Source of the DNA: Leptolyngbya sp. BC1307
GTDB lineage: Bacteria; Cyanobacteriota; Cyanobacteriia; Phormidesmidales; Phormidesmidaceae
Assembly: GCF_002286735.1 (NCBI RefSeq)
Contig: NZ_NRTA01000006.1
Coordinates: 89,880 to 153,879 of the forward strand
Direction: 5' to 3'
DNA length: 64,000 nt
Under the pieces are notes generated by a model. That model saw only the letters and a program-made list of their open reading frames with translations. It had not been told where the DNA came from and did not search any database. A program made the translations under genes and the position numbers. How positions within the stretch are numbered: the stretch's first letter is position 1; each line of letters starts with the position of its first letter. Positions 33,949-42,644 of this stretch are shown in pieces.

Positions 33949-35229
33949 ATGAGCAAAAGGCTATTCTCTATGACGGTTCCCTCCGCAGCAGACTCGCTCT
34001 CCTGGCTTTGGCAATATCTAGATCAGGTCGTTTGGGCGATCGCCGCTATCGTCTTAGTCGAAATGGTGCGCGATTTTTACCATGTGCTCAGCCATCGGTG
34101 GGCACCGCTACAGCAGCTGCACGGCTGGCATCACCGGGCCTACAAAAAAGATTTTTCGCCGATCAGTACTGAGGTCTATCGCAAGGCTCAGCTCTACAAC
34201 GACGCGCCCGAGTCTCTCTTTATGATGGTGGTGATGGGCGCAGCAGCGATCATTACGCAGACGCCGGGGCTGTGGCTGGGCGTCATCTACGCAGCGGGTT
34301 TTTTAGTGGCGGCTATTTTGCGATCGCGCGGTTTGCTCACCGCTACCGACCTAACCCACGAACCCGGCCCACTCACGGGTATCCCCGGCCTATGGAAAGT
34401 CAACCGCACCTACCACTGGCGGCACCACTTCGACAATACCAACGCCTACTATGCAGGCTTTCTGACTATCAGCGATAAGCTTCTGGGCACAGCGCTCTCT
34501 CTCCAGGGCAAAACCGTCGCGGTCACCGGGGCATCAGGCACTTTGGGCCGGGCGCTGATCAAAGAGCTGGCCAAACAGGGCGCAAAACCAATTGCCCTGA
34601 GCACTTCAGCCAATGCCGATATTCCGGGTGCCAGTAAAATCGTCGACTGGTGCGCCGGGCAAGAAACAGAACTGCGCGATGTCTTGCAAAAAACTGACAT
34701 CTTGCTGATCAATCACGGTATTAACGTGATGGGAGAGAAGTCTCCTCAGGCGATTGAACAGTCTCTAGAAGTCAACGCGCTGTCGGCCTGGCGACTGATG
34801 GAAGTCTTCTTAGAGACAGTCAATAATCGCACGGGCCGCGCGACTAAAGAAGTATGGGTGAATACCTCTGAGGCGGAAGTGAATCCGGCTTTTAGCCCGC
34901 TTTATGAAATCTCTAAACGGCTGCTGGGCGACCTGATCAATCTGCGCCGCAGCGATGCGCCCTGCGTGATTCGCAAGCTAGTGCTAGGGCCATTTAAGAG
35001 TAATCTCAATCCGGTGGGGGTGATGAGTGCAGGAGCGATCGCCAAAAGCATTCTCTTTTTAGCCAAACGTGATATTCGCAACATCATTGTGACTATCAAC
35101 CCGCTTACCTATCTTCTCTTTCCAGTTAAAGAGCTGTCTCAGGCAATTTACTTCAAGCTCTTTTTGAAGACGGCCAAAAGCACGAAGGCTGCTGCGCCTA
35201 TTGCTACATCTGTACAGTCCAGACAGTAG
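33949..35229 (+). CDS. bifunctional sterol desaturase/short-chain dehydrogenase
   Basis: A two-domain protein of 426 residues. The N-terminal half (1-~180) is a membrane-bound His-box hydroxylase-like domain: HVLSH (45-49), HGWHH (58-62), and YHWRHH (155-160). The C-terminal half is an SDR: cofactor loop VTGASGTLG (192-200), LINHGIN in place of NAG, and the catalytic YEISK (Y-x3-K). This fusion is known from cyanobacteria; it may hydroxylate and then oxidise or reduce the same lipid-like substrate, but this is inference. Start ATG 33949; TTG 33946 or ATG 33970 are alternatives. Confidence 0.85.
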   Translation: MSKRLFSMTVPSAADSLSWLWQYLDQVVWAIAAIVLVEMVRDFYHVLSHRWAPLQQLHGWHHRAYKKDFSPISTEVYRKAQLYNDAPESLFMMVVMGAAAIITQTPGLWLGVIYAAGFLVAAILRSRGLLTATDLTHEPGPLTGIPGLWKVNRTYHWRHHFDNTNAYYAGFLTISDKLLGTALSLQGKTVAVTGASGTLGRALIKELAKQGAKPIALSTSANADIPGASKIVDWCAGQETELRDVLQKTDILLINHGINVMGEKSPQAIEQSLEVNALSAWRLMEVFLETVNNRTGRATKEVWVNTSEAEVNPAFSPLYEISKRLLGDLINLRRSDAPCVIRKLVLGPFKSNLNPVGVMSAGAIAKSILFLAKRDIRNIIVTINPLTYLLFPVKELSQAIYFKLFLKTAKSTKAAAPIATSVQSRQ

Positions 35230-35331
35230 CAGACTGCCGGAAACTGCACAGGAAAAGGGCACGTTCAGAGAGACGCTCAAATTAGCTAAACCTGCCATAA
35301 TCGGGACGATTTCACACTTAATGACATCTCT

Positions 35332-35991
35332 ATGGCCTCCCCTACTCTGGCTCCTGTTCGAATCCTTCAGCAGCTAAACTGGCGCTATGCCACCAAAAAG
35401 TTTGATCCAGATCGTAAAATTCCAGATGACGTTTGGCGCACGCTAGAGCAAAGCCTGGTGCTGGCCCCCTCTTCGTTTGGTTTGCAGCCCTGGAAGTTTT
35501 TCGTCGTTCGCAATCCTAATCTGCGTCAACAGCTACGCCAGCACGCTTGGGATCAATCTCAGGTCACTGAAGCCTCTCATCTCGTAGTTCTGGCCATTAA
35601 AACCGATATCGATGCCAGCGATGTCCCGCCCTACATCGACCGTATTGCGGAAGTTCGACAGATGCCAAAAGACAATCTAGAAGGGCTTGCTAACATGATT
35701 GAAGGCTATTTGAAAGAGCCGCCTTATCCGCTTCAGCCGGATGCCTGGTCAGCGAAGCAGGTTTACTTAGCTCTGGGCTTTTTCCTTTACAGCGCCGCCA
35801 TGCTAGGCATCGATACCTGCCCAATGGAAGGATTTGTGCCTGCCGAATTTGACAAGATACTAGAACTGCCTAAGCAAGGCTATGCGGCCACTGTGCTCTG
35901 CGCGGCTGGCTATCGCGCCGAAGATGATAAATATGCTGACCTTGCCAAGGTACGCTACGAAACTGAAGAGGTAGTGCAGTATATCGACTAG
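35332..35991 (+). CDS. NAD(P)H-dependent nitroreductase family oxidoreductase
   Basis: A 219-residue FMN-dependent NfsB/FRase-like protein. RYATKKFDPDRKIP near the N-terminus, LAPSSFGLQPWKFFVV (FMN phosphate contacts), the helical KEPPYPLQPDAWSAKQVYLALG and the C-terminal VLCAAGYRAEDDKYADLAKVRY mark the group, which reduces nitroaromatics and quinones in the cytosol and may act in redox or dihydropteridine metabolism. Single gene, ATG 35332. Confidence 0.88.
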   Translation: MASPTLAPVRILQQLNWRYATKKFDPDRKIPDDVWRTLEQSLVLAPSSFGLQPWKFFVVRNPNLRQQLRQHAWDQSQVTEASHLVVLAIKTDIDASDVPPYIDRIAEVRQMPKDNLEGLANMIEGYLKEPPYPLQPDAWSAKQVYLALGFFLYSAAMLGIDTCPMEGFVPAEFDKILELPKQGYAATVLCAAGYRAEDDKYADLAKVRYETEEVVQYID

Positions 35992-36000
35992 CTCAGTATC

Positions 36001-36471
36001 AAAGCAAGTTCTCTGTACAAATTATGAATATCCTGATGCGTGAGATCCGTTGGGTCTAATGCCTCAGGATAGTTTTCGTATGGAGAGGAACTCATCTATC
36101 AAATTTATTCAATCTTTATCGGAAAGAGCCTTTCAGGAAGCCTGATTAAAGATGAGGAATTGAATGTACGCACTTTCAGATAGCTATGGGTAAAATAAAA
36201 ATGACCTTAAACTTGTGTTAACGGTAAACTTGTGTTAACGGTTAGCTAGACAATCGTGGAACGAGCCTTATTAATAGAGAGCACGGGCGACGTGTTTAGA
36301 ACGTTAGCTTTTGATATATAGCGGCGTTTACAGGCAGCCTTGAACTGGTACTAAATCCGTTCATTCTATAGCTTACTTCCAGAACGTTTGGTTAAGTAAC
36401 AAAGCACAGTTTTGGGTGGGCTATATTTTTGGCAGTACGTTATTTCTATATGCAAACAGGGAGCGATTATC
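36001..36471. other. intergenic gap upstream of the J-domain/HNH pair
   Basis: An AT-rich gap containing an exact 17-bp tandem duplication (36209-36242) about 230 bp upstream of the J-domain gene. No gene seen; the upstream extension of the J-domain frame (from a TTG at 36412) looks non-coding. Confidence 0.5.
36209..36242. repeat. exact 17-bp tandem duplication with embedded GTTAAC palindromes
   Basis: AAACTTGTGTTAACGGT is present twice in a row (36209-36225, 36226-36242). Each unit has a GTTAAC palindrome, spaced 17 bp apart (about 1.6 helical turns). It could be a paired operator for the downstream J-domain/HNH operon. Confidence 0.85.
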
Positions 36472-37011
36472 GTGGTCAAATTCTTAATCAGTCCAGGCAT
36501 TGAAAAGAGAATTCAGCAGCTTTCGCAAGCGAAAGGAATAGATGTTCAATTGCTGGAAGAATTTGCCCTTTTTGTTCTCAAGGATGGCGGAGAAAAGGTA
36601 AAACCTCTCTCCATGAACCAACTAAAAACTGCGGTGCTCAAACACTTTTCAGCTAAAGACACGGCGGCTCTACGGAAGTCTGGATCGTTCAAAATGGCGA
36701 CCGATGGTATGGACAAGCTTAACCTTCGTCTTAAGAGTTCTTGGGAGACGCTCTATCGAGAGTTCGTAGGCGTACTTCCTGGGGAAGATGCAGAGATAGG
36801 CAATGACTGCATCAACGGAATCGATATTTTCAAATATTTTCGGCCCTGGAAAGTCTTTGGTCTAGAGCCACAGGCGGCTAGTGACAAAGATATCAAATTA
36901 GCTTATCGCCAACTCAGCAAGCAGTATCATCCCGACAATCCTGAAACAGGCAACGCCCGTATTTTTGACCGTATCAACACCATGTACCAAAGCATTAGCG
37001 CCGGAGCTTGA
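36472..37011 (+). CDS. J-domain (DnaJ-like) protein
   Basis: A 179-residue protein with a C-terminal J domain. FRPWKVFGLEPQAASDKDIKLAYRQLSKQ is followed by the HPD tripeptide (153-155), needed to stimulate Hsp70 ATPase, and a short closing helix. The N-terminal ~110 residues (basic, helical, LNLRLKSSWETLYREFVGVLPGEDAE) match no family I know. Start: GTG 36472 has AGGGAG eight bases upstream; the longer TTG start is unsupported. The stop is one base before the GTG of the HNH gene, so the two are surely co-translated. A J protein fused to a unique N-terminus next to a nuclease suggests chaperone recruitment to, or control of, that nuclease. Confidence 0.75.
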   Translation: MVKFLISPGIEKRIQQLSQAKGIDVQLLEEFALFVLKDGGEKVKPLSMNQLKTAVLKHFSAKDTAALRKSGSFKMATDGMDKLNLRLKSSWETLYREFVGVLPGEDAEIGNDCINGIDIFKYFRPWKVFGLEPQAASDKDIKLAYRQLSKQYHPDNPETGNARIFDRINTMYQSISAGA

Positions 37012-37012
37012 C

Positions 37013-38050
37013 GTGCCTAGAAAAACCTCAAAATTTACCATCAAGGAAGCAGAACTCGCCGCAGCTCTTGAAATAACCCCGCAGCGGCTCGATGAAATTA
37101 TTGATTTTTTCAGTTCCGATCCTAATGACGAATGGGAGCTAACTGAAGGTGACCATTTTATGTACACTAGCCAGAAGTGGAAAAATCGAATCTTTTCGGA
37201 TCTGGGGGCTTTCGCGATCGCCAAATACCTAGACTCTCATGAAAACAAATCTCTTTGGGACAGAATCGTTGAATTTGTCACTCACCATCGAGAGAAAATT
37301 CGCAATGCTTTTGTACGCAAAAAGATCTACGAGAATAGTTCTTCTTTGACCTGCCGTAACGGTAGATATTTTTTATCTAAGAAAGACACCGTCGCCATTT
37401 TAAGTACGAGCTATGCCCGTCTTAATAAGTCTTTTGAAGATTTAAAGCATTCAGAGCGGCCTCTTAAAATATTCGTTGATTTTGATGAAATTGATGGAGC
37501 CCGCTGCTATTCTCTAAGTGGGTTCTATCGACTCAGCCAGAATCTTTCTAACCAGCTGACTAGCAAGGATCGGCGCGCTTGGTGTGAGGCAGTGGATATT
37601 GTTGGCAGAAAAACTCTCAAGGCAATTACCGCAGAGGCTGATAGCCGCCAACAGCGAATTCAGAAGGCGATGGGAGAAGCGAAAAAGCGCGATAAAGAGA
37701 CCTGTCAGATCACTCGGGAAAAGCCTACTAGACACGACCAGTTTAACATAGCAGCTCATCACATTTTTTCGTCAAAGCACTATCCTCATTTAGCTGTGAG
37801 TGTAGACAATCTTATAACGTTGAAAGAGGGTGTTCATAAGGAGTTTCACACCTGGAACAGAGGCAATGGCAACCCTTGCACGGTCAACGACCTAATTGAT
37901 TTTGTCTGCGAACGCTATCTTGATAGCTCCGAAGTGTTGCTAAGACTCTACCAAGTAAAAAGCATGTTTCCAAATGAGCCTGTCAGCACTAAGCAGCGCC
38001 AGCGCCAGCCCCAGCCTAAAAGTCAGCTGCCAGGGGAAAAAGCTGCTTAA
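37013..38050 (+). CDS. HNH endonuclease domain-containing protein
   Basis: A 345-residue protein. The N-terminal part (1-~75: LAAALEITPQRLDEII...ELTEGDHFMYTS...FAIAKYLD) looks like a DNA-binding or sensor helical unit. The middle region is Lys/Arg-rich. The HNH-like nuclease core lies at about 225-285: Cys231, His249-His250, His256, Asn266 (DNLITL) and His275/His279 (HKEFHTW), giving the beta-beta-alpha metal pattern. The C-terminal tail is Gln/Pro-rich. Start GTG 37013, GGAG just upstream, one base after the J-domain stop. Target DNA and role unknown; phage-defence or toxin-like function is conjecture. Confidence 0.72.
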   Translation: MPRKTSKFTIKEAELAAALEITPQRLDEIIDFFSSDPNDEWELTEGDHFMYTSQKWKNRIFSDLGAFAIAKYLDSHENKSLWDRIVEFVTHHREKIRNAFVRKKIYENSSSLTCRNGRYFLSKKDTVAILSTSYARLNKSFEDLKHSERPLKIFVDFDEIDGARCYSLSGFYRLSQNLSNQLTSKDRRAWCEAVDIVGRKTLKAITAEADSRQQRIQKAMGEAKKRDKETCQITREKPTRHDQFNIAAHHIFSSKHYPHLAVSVDNLITLKEGVHKEFHTWNRGNGNPCTVNDLIDFVCERYLDSSEVLLRLYQVKSMFPNEPVSTKQRQRQPQPKSQLPGEKAA

Positions 38051-38084
38051 GCCTAACTGTTTTTAAGTCTAATGTTTGAACAGC

Positions 38085-38414
38085 TTATAGAGGTGTTTCT
38101 GAAACTTTGGCCTCTAGCGCGGAGACCCGCTGGCTCAGTTCGATGACTAGCGTCGCCAAGTTGTCGAACTGTTCGTCTAAGGAGGGTTCAAAGGCAGGAG
38201 ATGCCGTGACGGGGGCGGGCCTACTCCCACCGCTAGCTCTCGGTAGCTGAGACTGAAGCTGGCTGACCTGGTTTTGGAGCGATCGCATCTGAAACTCCAG
38301 CTGATTAATCCGCGAATCTGCTAGCGAATTAGAGGCTTTAGCAGGCCCCAACCAGATACTCAAAACCAGCAAAGCTGACAAGAACCAAACAAAAGGCTTA
38401 AAAAATAGCTTCAT
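38085..38414 (-). CDS. small exported coiled-coil protein
   Basis: Using ATG 38414 the product has about 109 residues. It has a signal-type N-terminus (MKLFFKPFVWFLSALLVLSIWL ending GPAKA), then a coiled coil (SLADSRINQLEFQMRSLQNQVSQLQSQL), a Pro/Ser/Gly linker and a second heptad-rich helix (LDEQFDNLATLVIELSQRVSALEAKV). A periplasmic or envelope protein that probably oligomerises; family not recognised. A longer frame to 38456 overlaps the Uma2 gene and lacks support. It lies 13 bp after that gene's stop on the same strand, so co-transcription is likely. Confidence 0.65.
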   Translation of the reverse strand: MKLFFKPFVWFLSALLVLSIWLGPAKASNSLADSRINQLEFQMRSLQNQVSQLQSQLPRASGGSRPAPVTASPAFEPSLDEQFDNLATLVIELSQRVSALEAKVSETPL

Positions 38415-38427
38415 GACGCGCTTTCCC

Positions 38428-39162
38428 CTAATTCTCCGGCAGATGATCGATATCAATGCCCCGATCTTTTAGAATTTCGGCCAATCGGTCAGCTCGCTGC
38501 CGTTCTTGCTCAGCTCGTTGCCGTTCTTGCTCAGCCCGCTGCCGTTCTTGCTCAGCTCTCTCATCGCCAGTCAGCAAAATTTCGCCCTGACTATCGCACC
38601 AGCGTAACCAGGTCTCTTGCCGACCCTCAAACTCACCGTCCCAAAGGGTCAGGCCAAGATTCACCTGCTCTAGCCAGAAGCTAGACAGTTCTGCATAGTG
38701 CAGTCCTCGCAGCTCAAATAAACGTAGTGGGCTTTCTCCTAACTGCTGAGCCGGGTCGTAAAGGGCGTAGTAGGCGACCCGCATATGTTCATAAGTTCTG
38801 AGCTTACGGGCTAGCTTGTTACCGACCTGATTAGAGACAATTTCGATGACAATCTCTGGCGACTTGCCAAAATTCCACATCAGATAGCAGCGATTAGGCT
38901 TGTCCCACCAGGCTTCTGGCACCTGCACATCAAAGCTGACAAACACATCTGGCACGATCGCTGGCTGACCCACTGTATGGTAAATGCCAACATTGGCCTC
39001 GGCTAGAAAAACAGTCTCCGACAGAGCGCTGTATAGGCTGCTCACCAACAACCGCTGCTGCTTGGCCGAAGCAAAATTATCCACCGGCGTATCATCCTCG
39101 GTAATTAGCGCGTCGGCATCAGGAAGTGCGACTCCATCATCAATGACAAGAGGGTTAATCAT
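38428..39162 (-). CDS. Uma2 family endonuclease-like protein with Glu/Arg repeat tail
   Basis: The second Uma2/DUF820 member of the window, 244 residues. The PD-(D/E)XK-like core is seen in VPDVFVSFDVQVPEAW, SPEIVIEIVSNQVGNK and VAYYALYDPAQQLGESPLRLF. The C-terminus is a charged coil built from three near-identical heptads ERQRAEQ, encoded by a 21-bp DNA repeat (38497-38559). This coil tail, ending RLAEILKDRGIDIDHLPEN, is common in the large cyanobacterial subgroup. Function of the family is not established. Confidence 0.9.
   Translation of the reverse strand: MINPLVIDDGVALPDADALITEDDTPVDNFASAKQQRLLVSSLYSALSETVFLAEANVGIYHTVGQPAIVPDVFVSFDVQVPEAWWDKPNRCYLMWNFGKSPEIVIEIVSNQVGNKLARKLRTYEHMRVAYYALYDPAQQLGESPLRLFELRGLHYAELSSFWLEQVNLGLTLWDGEFEGRQETWLRWCDSQGEILLTGDERAEQERQRAEQERQRAEQERQRADRLAEILKDRGIDIDHLPEN
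38497..38559. repeat. 21-bp triple repeat within the Uma2 gene
   Basis: Three near-exact copies (38497-38517, 38518-38538, 38539-38559) encode the heptad ERQRAEQ in the C-terminal coil. A site of likely slippage and length variation. Confidence 0.9.
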
Positions 39163-39236
39163 CGGGCTTGTGGCTCCGCTGGCACTTTTCTTATCATAGG
39201 CGATCGCTCGCTGCCAGGCTTCTCACGGTGAAACCC

Positions 39237-41090
39237 CTAGACAGGGAGCTTAAACTCATCGAATTTAACGGCGGCTGAACTGGGATCGCGAGTATCGAAG
39301 TAGTAGCTGCTGAGAGTACCGGTCTCAGTCTCGAAGATAGTAAAGCTGGTGATATCGTTGCTGGCTAAGTAGGGAAGGGCGTTGCCGCTGTCGTCTGTGA
39401 GCGGGGCAATGGTTGGCATGATCGGCGCGAGGCCATTAGGATCACCCGTCGCGACGTAAGTTTCGCTAAAGCTTTGCAAGCTGCCTGAGATTTTGACTGC
39501 CGCCTCAGTGGGAATATCGCGCGGGTTGTCAGCTAGATGCGCGCCGTAAGTGTTGCCGACATTAGAGCTTTCTAAAAAGTGCATACCGCCCGGACTGACA
39601 AACCGATTCCACAAATGGGAATGCCCATAGAAAACAAGCTGCACATCAGCGGCGGCTAGTAGCGGTACCAGATCGCGAGTGATGTAGTCGTCTGCTTTGG
39701 GATATTCATACTGCACGGCCTGCAGGGTGCCATCGGCAGCGCGGTTTTCTACCGGCACCGGGTCGGTAAAGGCGGGCACGATATTCCCCCCTAAGGTATG
39801 CGGCGGGTGGTGCAGCATGACAATTTTGTATTTAGCCGATTGAAACTCTTCGCTGGCTAGCTCCTGCTTCAGCCATTCGTATTGGGTACTGCCCTGACGA
39901 ATGTCTTCAAAGATGTGTTGGCCGTAGCCCCAAGCTTTGGGGTCTTTGAGATCGCTTTGCTTTTCGCGGTAGCGGCCTTTGGTATCGGGTGTGAGGGCGG
40001 GCGATCGCCAGATCTGAGTCACGTACAAGGACACCAGTCGCACATCGCCAAAAGAGATCGCGTAGTACGCCTGAGTTTCTCCCCCGTCAGGCAGCTGAGT
40101 AGTTGGCAAAGAGAAGATCTCTTCATAGGTATCGGTATTGAAAGCGTGGTCTTTGATCCACTGCTCAGCATCGGCCTTGTCAGCAGCCGGGTACAGTTGC
40201 GCTGCAATCTGACGAGGCAGCGGATCGTTAAACTGCGCGTTGATCGGTTCGGTATCAGAATAGCGACCCATCACCTCATGGTTGCCAATGGCAGGAAACA
40301 GGGGGGCATGCTGGATGAGTGCGCCGCCTGTATAGGTAGTGGCCACGTCGCTGTGAGTCAGCGTCTGCTGAGCGCGGCCTTGCAAGCTTGGGAAAAAGCC
40401 TATCCCTTTAGCATCGTCAAACCATTCCGAGGCGCGATCCGCGTGATCTACCAGATCACCTGCAAAAAATACGGCGTCTACTCGGCCTACGGTTTCTTCT
40501 ACCTTTTGCAGATTGGCTGGGGTGAGCGGCTTGATCTGGTGGTCGGAGGTGAGCAGTATTTGCAGCGGTTGACCGGCGGGGGGCGTAGCGGCGAGTGTGA
40601 AAATATCGCTGATAGCTGTTTGGCCGCTAGCGTCACGGCTGATGACTCGATAGGGGAGGCGATCGCCCGGATTCAATCCGGCTACCGTCGCCTGATGACG
40701 CCAAATTTCGCGGCGGGTCAGCCCCGAGTAGGTGCGATCTGGGACGCGGGAGTCGCTGTCTTCACGGGTACGGCTGAGCTGGGTGGTGGTAGCTTTGGCC
40801 GTCAGCTTCTCGCCGTACTCTACCGTGTGATCAGTGCCTTCAAATTCGGTAAACCAGACCACCTGCACAGATGAATCTGTTGGTAGTTGTAAGAACGGAT
40901 CACTCAAGAGAGTGGGGGCAGGATCGAGCAAAGCGGACTCAGTCGGCGGCTCAGCTGTAGAGGCTTCATTGCTGCGGTCAGGTAAATTAGCTGATTGCAT
41001 AGCAATGACGCTGGTAGCCGCAAGCGCAGCGATAATGAGTAGAATAAGTTGCTGATACAGCTTCTTTCTAGAAGCGTTGCGCCCTTTCAT
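39237..41090 (-). CDS. metallophosphoesterase, purple-acid-phosphatase-like
   Basis: A 617-residue exported phosphatase. It has an N-terminal membrane anchor or signal (LYQQLILLIIAALAATSVIA), then an N-terminal FN3-like domain (about 65-155, PTDSSVQVVWFTEFEGTDHTVEYG) as in purple acid phosphatases, and a calcineurin-type catalytic domain. The metal motifs are LLTSDHQ, FFAGDLVDH, IGNHEV, MLHHPPH and FYGHSHLWN. The site probably holds two metal ions. It acts outside the cytoplasm on phosphoesters; phosphate-starvation control is plausible, but no Pho box was identified. The long antisense ORF over it (39882-40874) is a shadow. Confidence 0.88.
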   Translation of the reverse strand: MKGRNASRKKLYQQLILLIIAALAATSVIAMQSANLPDRSNEASTAEPPTESALLDPAPTLLSDPFLQLPTDSSVQVVWFTEFEGTDHTVEYGEKLTAKATTTQLSRTREDSDSRVPDRTYSGLTRREIWRHQATVAGLNPGDRLPYRVISRDASGQTAISDIFTLAATPPAGQPLQILLTSDHQIKPLTPANLQKVEETVGRVDAVFFAGDLVDHADRASEWFDDAKGIGFFPSLQGRAQQTLTHSDVATTYTGGALIQHAPLFPAIGNHEVMGRYSDTEPINAQFNDPLPRQIAAQLYPAADKADAEQWIKDHAFNTDTYEEIFSLPTTQLPDGGETQAYYAISFGDVRLVSLYVTQIWRSPALTPDTKGRYREKQSDLKDPKAWGYGQHIFEDIRQGSTQYEWLKQELASEEFQSAKYKIVMLHHPPHTLGGNIVPAFTDPVPVENRAADGTLQAVQYEYPKADDYITRDLVPLLAAADVQLVFYGHSHLWNRFVSPGGMHFLESSNVGNTYGAHLADNPRDIPTEAAVKISGSLQSFSETYVATGDPNGLAPIMPTIAPLTDDSGNALPYLASNDITSFTIFETETGTLSSYYFDTRDPSSAAVKFDEFKLPV

Positions 41091-41404
41091 ACAGGATCTC
41101 TTTGCGTGTCGATAAATGAGAGCCCACTACAGGGGGATAATAACCCGTTTAAACGTATCAGATTATCTTGTGACTCGCTGATCTCAGAGCGCTAGATCAC
41201 AATCTCAACCTATAGCCCCGAAAAATCTAGCCTCGAAGCATCCAGCTATGGTTCTGATCTCCTGATCACCCGGACTGTCCGAACTGCCGTCACCTCTGCC
41301 GATCAAATAAGCGTCCTGCGATCGCACCTAATTTTGCTCACGCCGTGACAGCCTGTCACTATAGCTGAGTTAGCACCACCCATTAGGCTAGCCGCCCACC
41401 GTAC
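41091..41404. other. intergenic gap between the phosphoesterase and TonB-like genes
   Basis: Divergent promoter region of about 310 bp. I see no gene, terminator or clear repeat beyond one short TCTGATCTCCTGATCA near-palindrome around 41255. Confidence 0.45.
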
Positions 41405-42337
41405 ATGCTTCCTGCTAAACCCCAATGGCAAAAACTGATTCACTGGGTGAGTCCGCTGCTGGTGCTCTCTTTGGGGCTGCATGGATTAGCCTTGCTTATT
41501 CCCATTCCTAAAAAGCCAGAGGTCAGAGAAGAACCACCCGAGACCGAACTGCTCGAACCCATTCGGGTTTCTGCTTTGCCCAAGCCCAGTTTGCCTGAGT
41601 CTACAGGGGCCGAGTCTACAGGGGCCGAGTCTGCAGCGATCGCTCCGCCTGGACTGACTCAGTCGCCACCCGCTGCCGCCCCTCCTGAACCTGAGCGATC
41701 GCCTGAACCCGCCCCTCGTCCTTCCCCCTCATCCGTTCCGGCCCCCGCACCGGCTTTACCCGTCGCGCCACCGGCAGGAGACTTAGGGGAGGCAGACGGT
41801 GTAGAAAATGTGGAAAATGCTGATTCATCGACGGGTAAACCAACCAAACCTGATTTGGTGCCTCAGCCATACAGCGATGTGGGAACGACCACTGGAGAAG
41901 CCGCTGCCGTGCTGTCCGAGCTGCTCAGCTTTAATCCAACCGCTACTGGCGATCCGGCTCCGCTCAAATTTATCAAGCATCCTTTGCCCCTGGCATTTCC
42001 AGCGGAGGACTACTGCTTCAAAAATTACCCAGAGCCACCCGCTAGCGTGGTTGTTATCGTCGAGAAGGCGCAGACGGGCCCAAAAGTTGTAGATGGTGGC
42101 ATTACCCAGAAGACCGGCTACGAAACAATTGACAAGTGGGTTGATAAAGGCGTTTTTCCTACTAATCAGATCGATCCCAATGCGAATACCGACGTTGAGA
42201 TTCCTGATGTGGCAGATGTAGACATCCTGGAGTGGATGGCTGGGAATATTAATGGGCCACTGTTTGAATCGGATGAGTTGACCGTAGCCTATACGTTTGG
42301 TGTGAAGGTGACGCTGGTAGGCAACCCCTGTCGCTAA
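41405..42337 (+). CDS. TonB-like proline-rich membrane-anchored protein
   Basis: A 310-residue protein. The N-terminal single membrane segment (WVSPLLVLSLGLHGLALLIPI) includes the Ser/His typical of TonB anchors. A long Pro/Ala/Glu-rich, probably extended, periplasmic stretch (about 35-165) follows. The C-terminal globular part (CFKNYPEPPASVVVIVEKAQTG, then DGGITQKTGYETIDKWVDKGVFPTN) resembles a diverged TonB C-terminal domain. It may link inner-membrane energy to an outer-membrane partner; no exbB/exbD is nearby. An in-gene 15-bp repeat (GAGTCTACAGGGGCC twice) lies near 41600. The call is by shape rather than strong motif. Confidence 0.55.
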   Translation: MLPAKPQWQKLIHWVSPLLVLSLGLHGLALLIPIPKKPEVREEPPETELLEPIRVSALPKPSLPESTGAESTGAESAAIAPPGLTQSPPAAAPPEPERSPEPAPRPSPSSVPAPAPALPVAPPAGDLGEADGVENVENADSSTGKPTKPDLVPQPYSDVGTTTGEAAAVLSELLSFNPTATGDPAPLKFIKHPLPLAFPAEDYCFKNYPEPPASVVVIVEKAQTGPKVVDGGITQKTGYETIDKWVDKGVFPTNQIDPNANTDVEIPDVADVDILEWMAGNINGPLFESDELTVAYTFGVKVTLVGNPCR

Positions 42338-42340
42338 ACC

Positions 42341-42598
42341 TCAACCGCCACTGACTGGCGGAATTAGCACCAATTCGTCGCCCGATTGCAGAGGTGTATC
42401 GGCAGGTACAAACTGTAGATTGATGCCAAAGCGAGTGAGGTCGCGCCAGCGCGATAGGGTGGGATGGTCGGTTAAGAGGCGATCGCACACCTCTCCTGCC
42501 GTCGTCCCTGCTGGTAGAGTCAGCTTTTTCTCAGGTACGCCTAGCGTCTCCTGATAGACAGCGAACAGCTTTAAGGTAATCGTAATTGTCTCTGCCAT
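42341..42598 (-). CDS. moaD: molybdopterin synthase sulfur carrier subunit
   Basis: An 85-residue ubiquitin-like sulfur carrier ending in the required Gly-Gly (LVLIPPVSGG), whose C-terminus is thiocarboxylated by MoeB and used by MoaE to insert the dithiolene sulfurs into molybdopterin. ITITLKLFAVYQETLG, VNVQFVP-like INLQFVPADTPL and GDELVLIPP are family positions. It starts 46 bp after the pixL stop on the same strand, so it may ride on the phototaxis transcript, but function does not link them. Convergent with the TonB-like gene, 3 bp apart. Confidence 0.92.
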   Translation of the reverse strand: MAETITITLKLFAVYQETLGVPEKKLTLPAGTTAGEVCDRLLTDHPTLSRWRDLTRFGINLQFVPADTPLQSGDELVLIPPVSGG

Positions 42599-42602
42599 CG
42601 TT

Positions 42603-42624
42603 TTTTATAGATGTTTTATAGATA
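42603..42624. repeat. short tandem duplication before moaD
   Basis: TTTTATAGAT repeats at 42603 and 42614 (unit of 11, last base G/A variable) in the pixL-moaD gap. One of several such duplications in intergenic DNA. Confidence 0.7.
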
Positions 42625-42644
42625 GATGCCCTCAGGTGCGTGCC

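Noticed and set aside
39882..40874. 330-codon plus-strand ORF antisense to the metallophosphoesterase
   Set aside because: It is a frame shadow of a gene with all catalytic motifs on the other strand. Its translation has no domain character.
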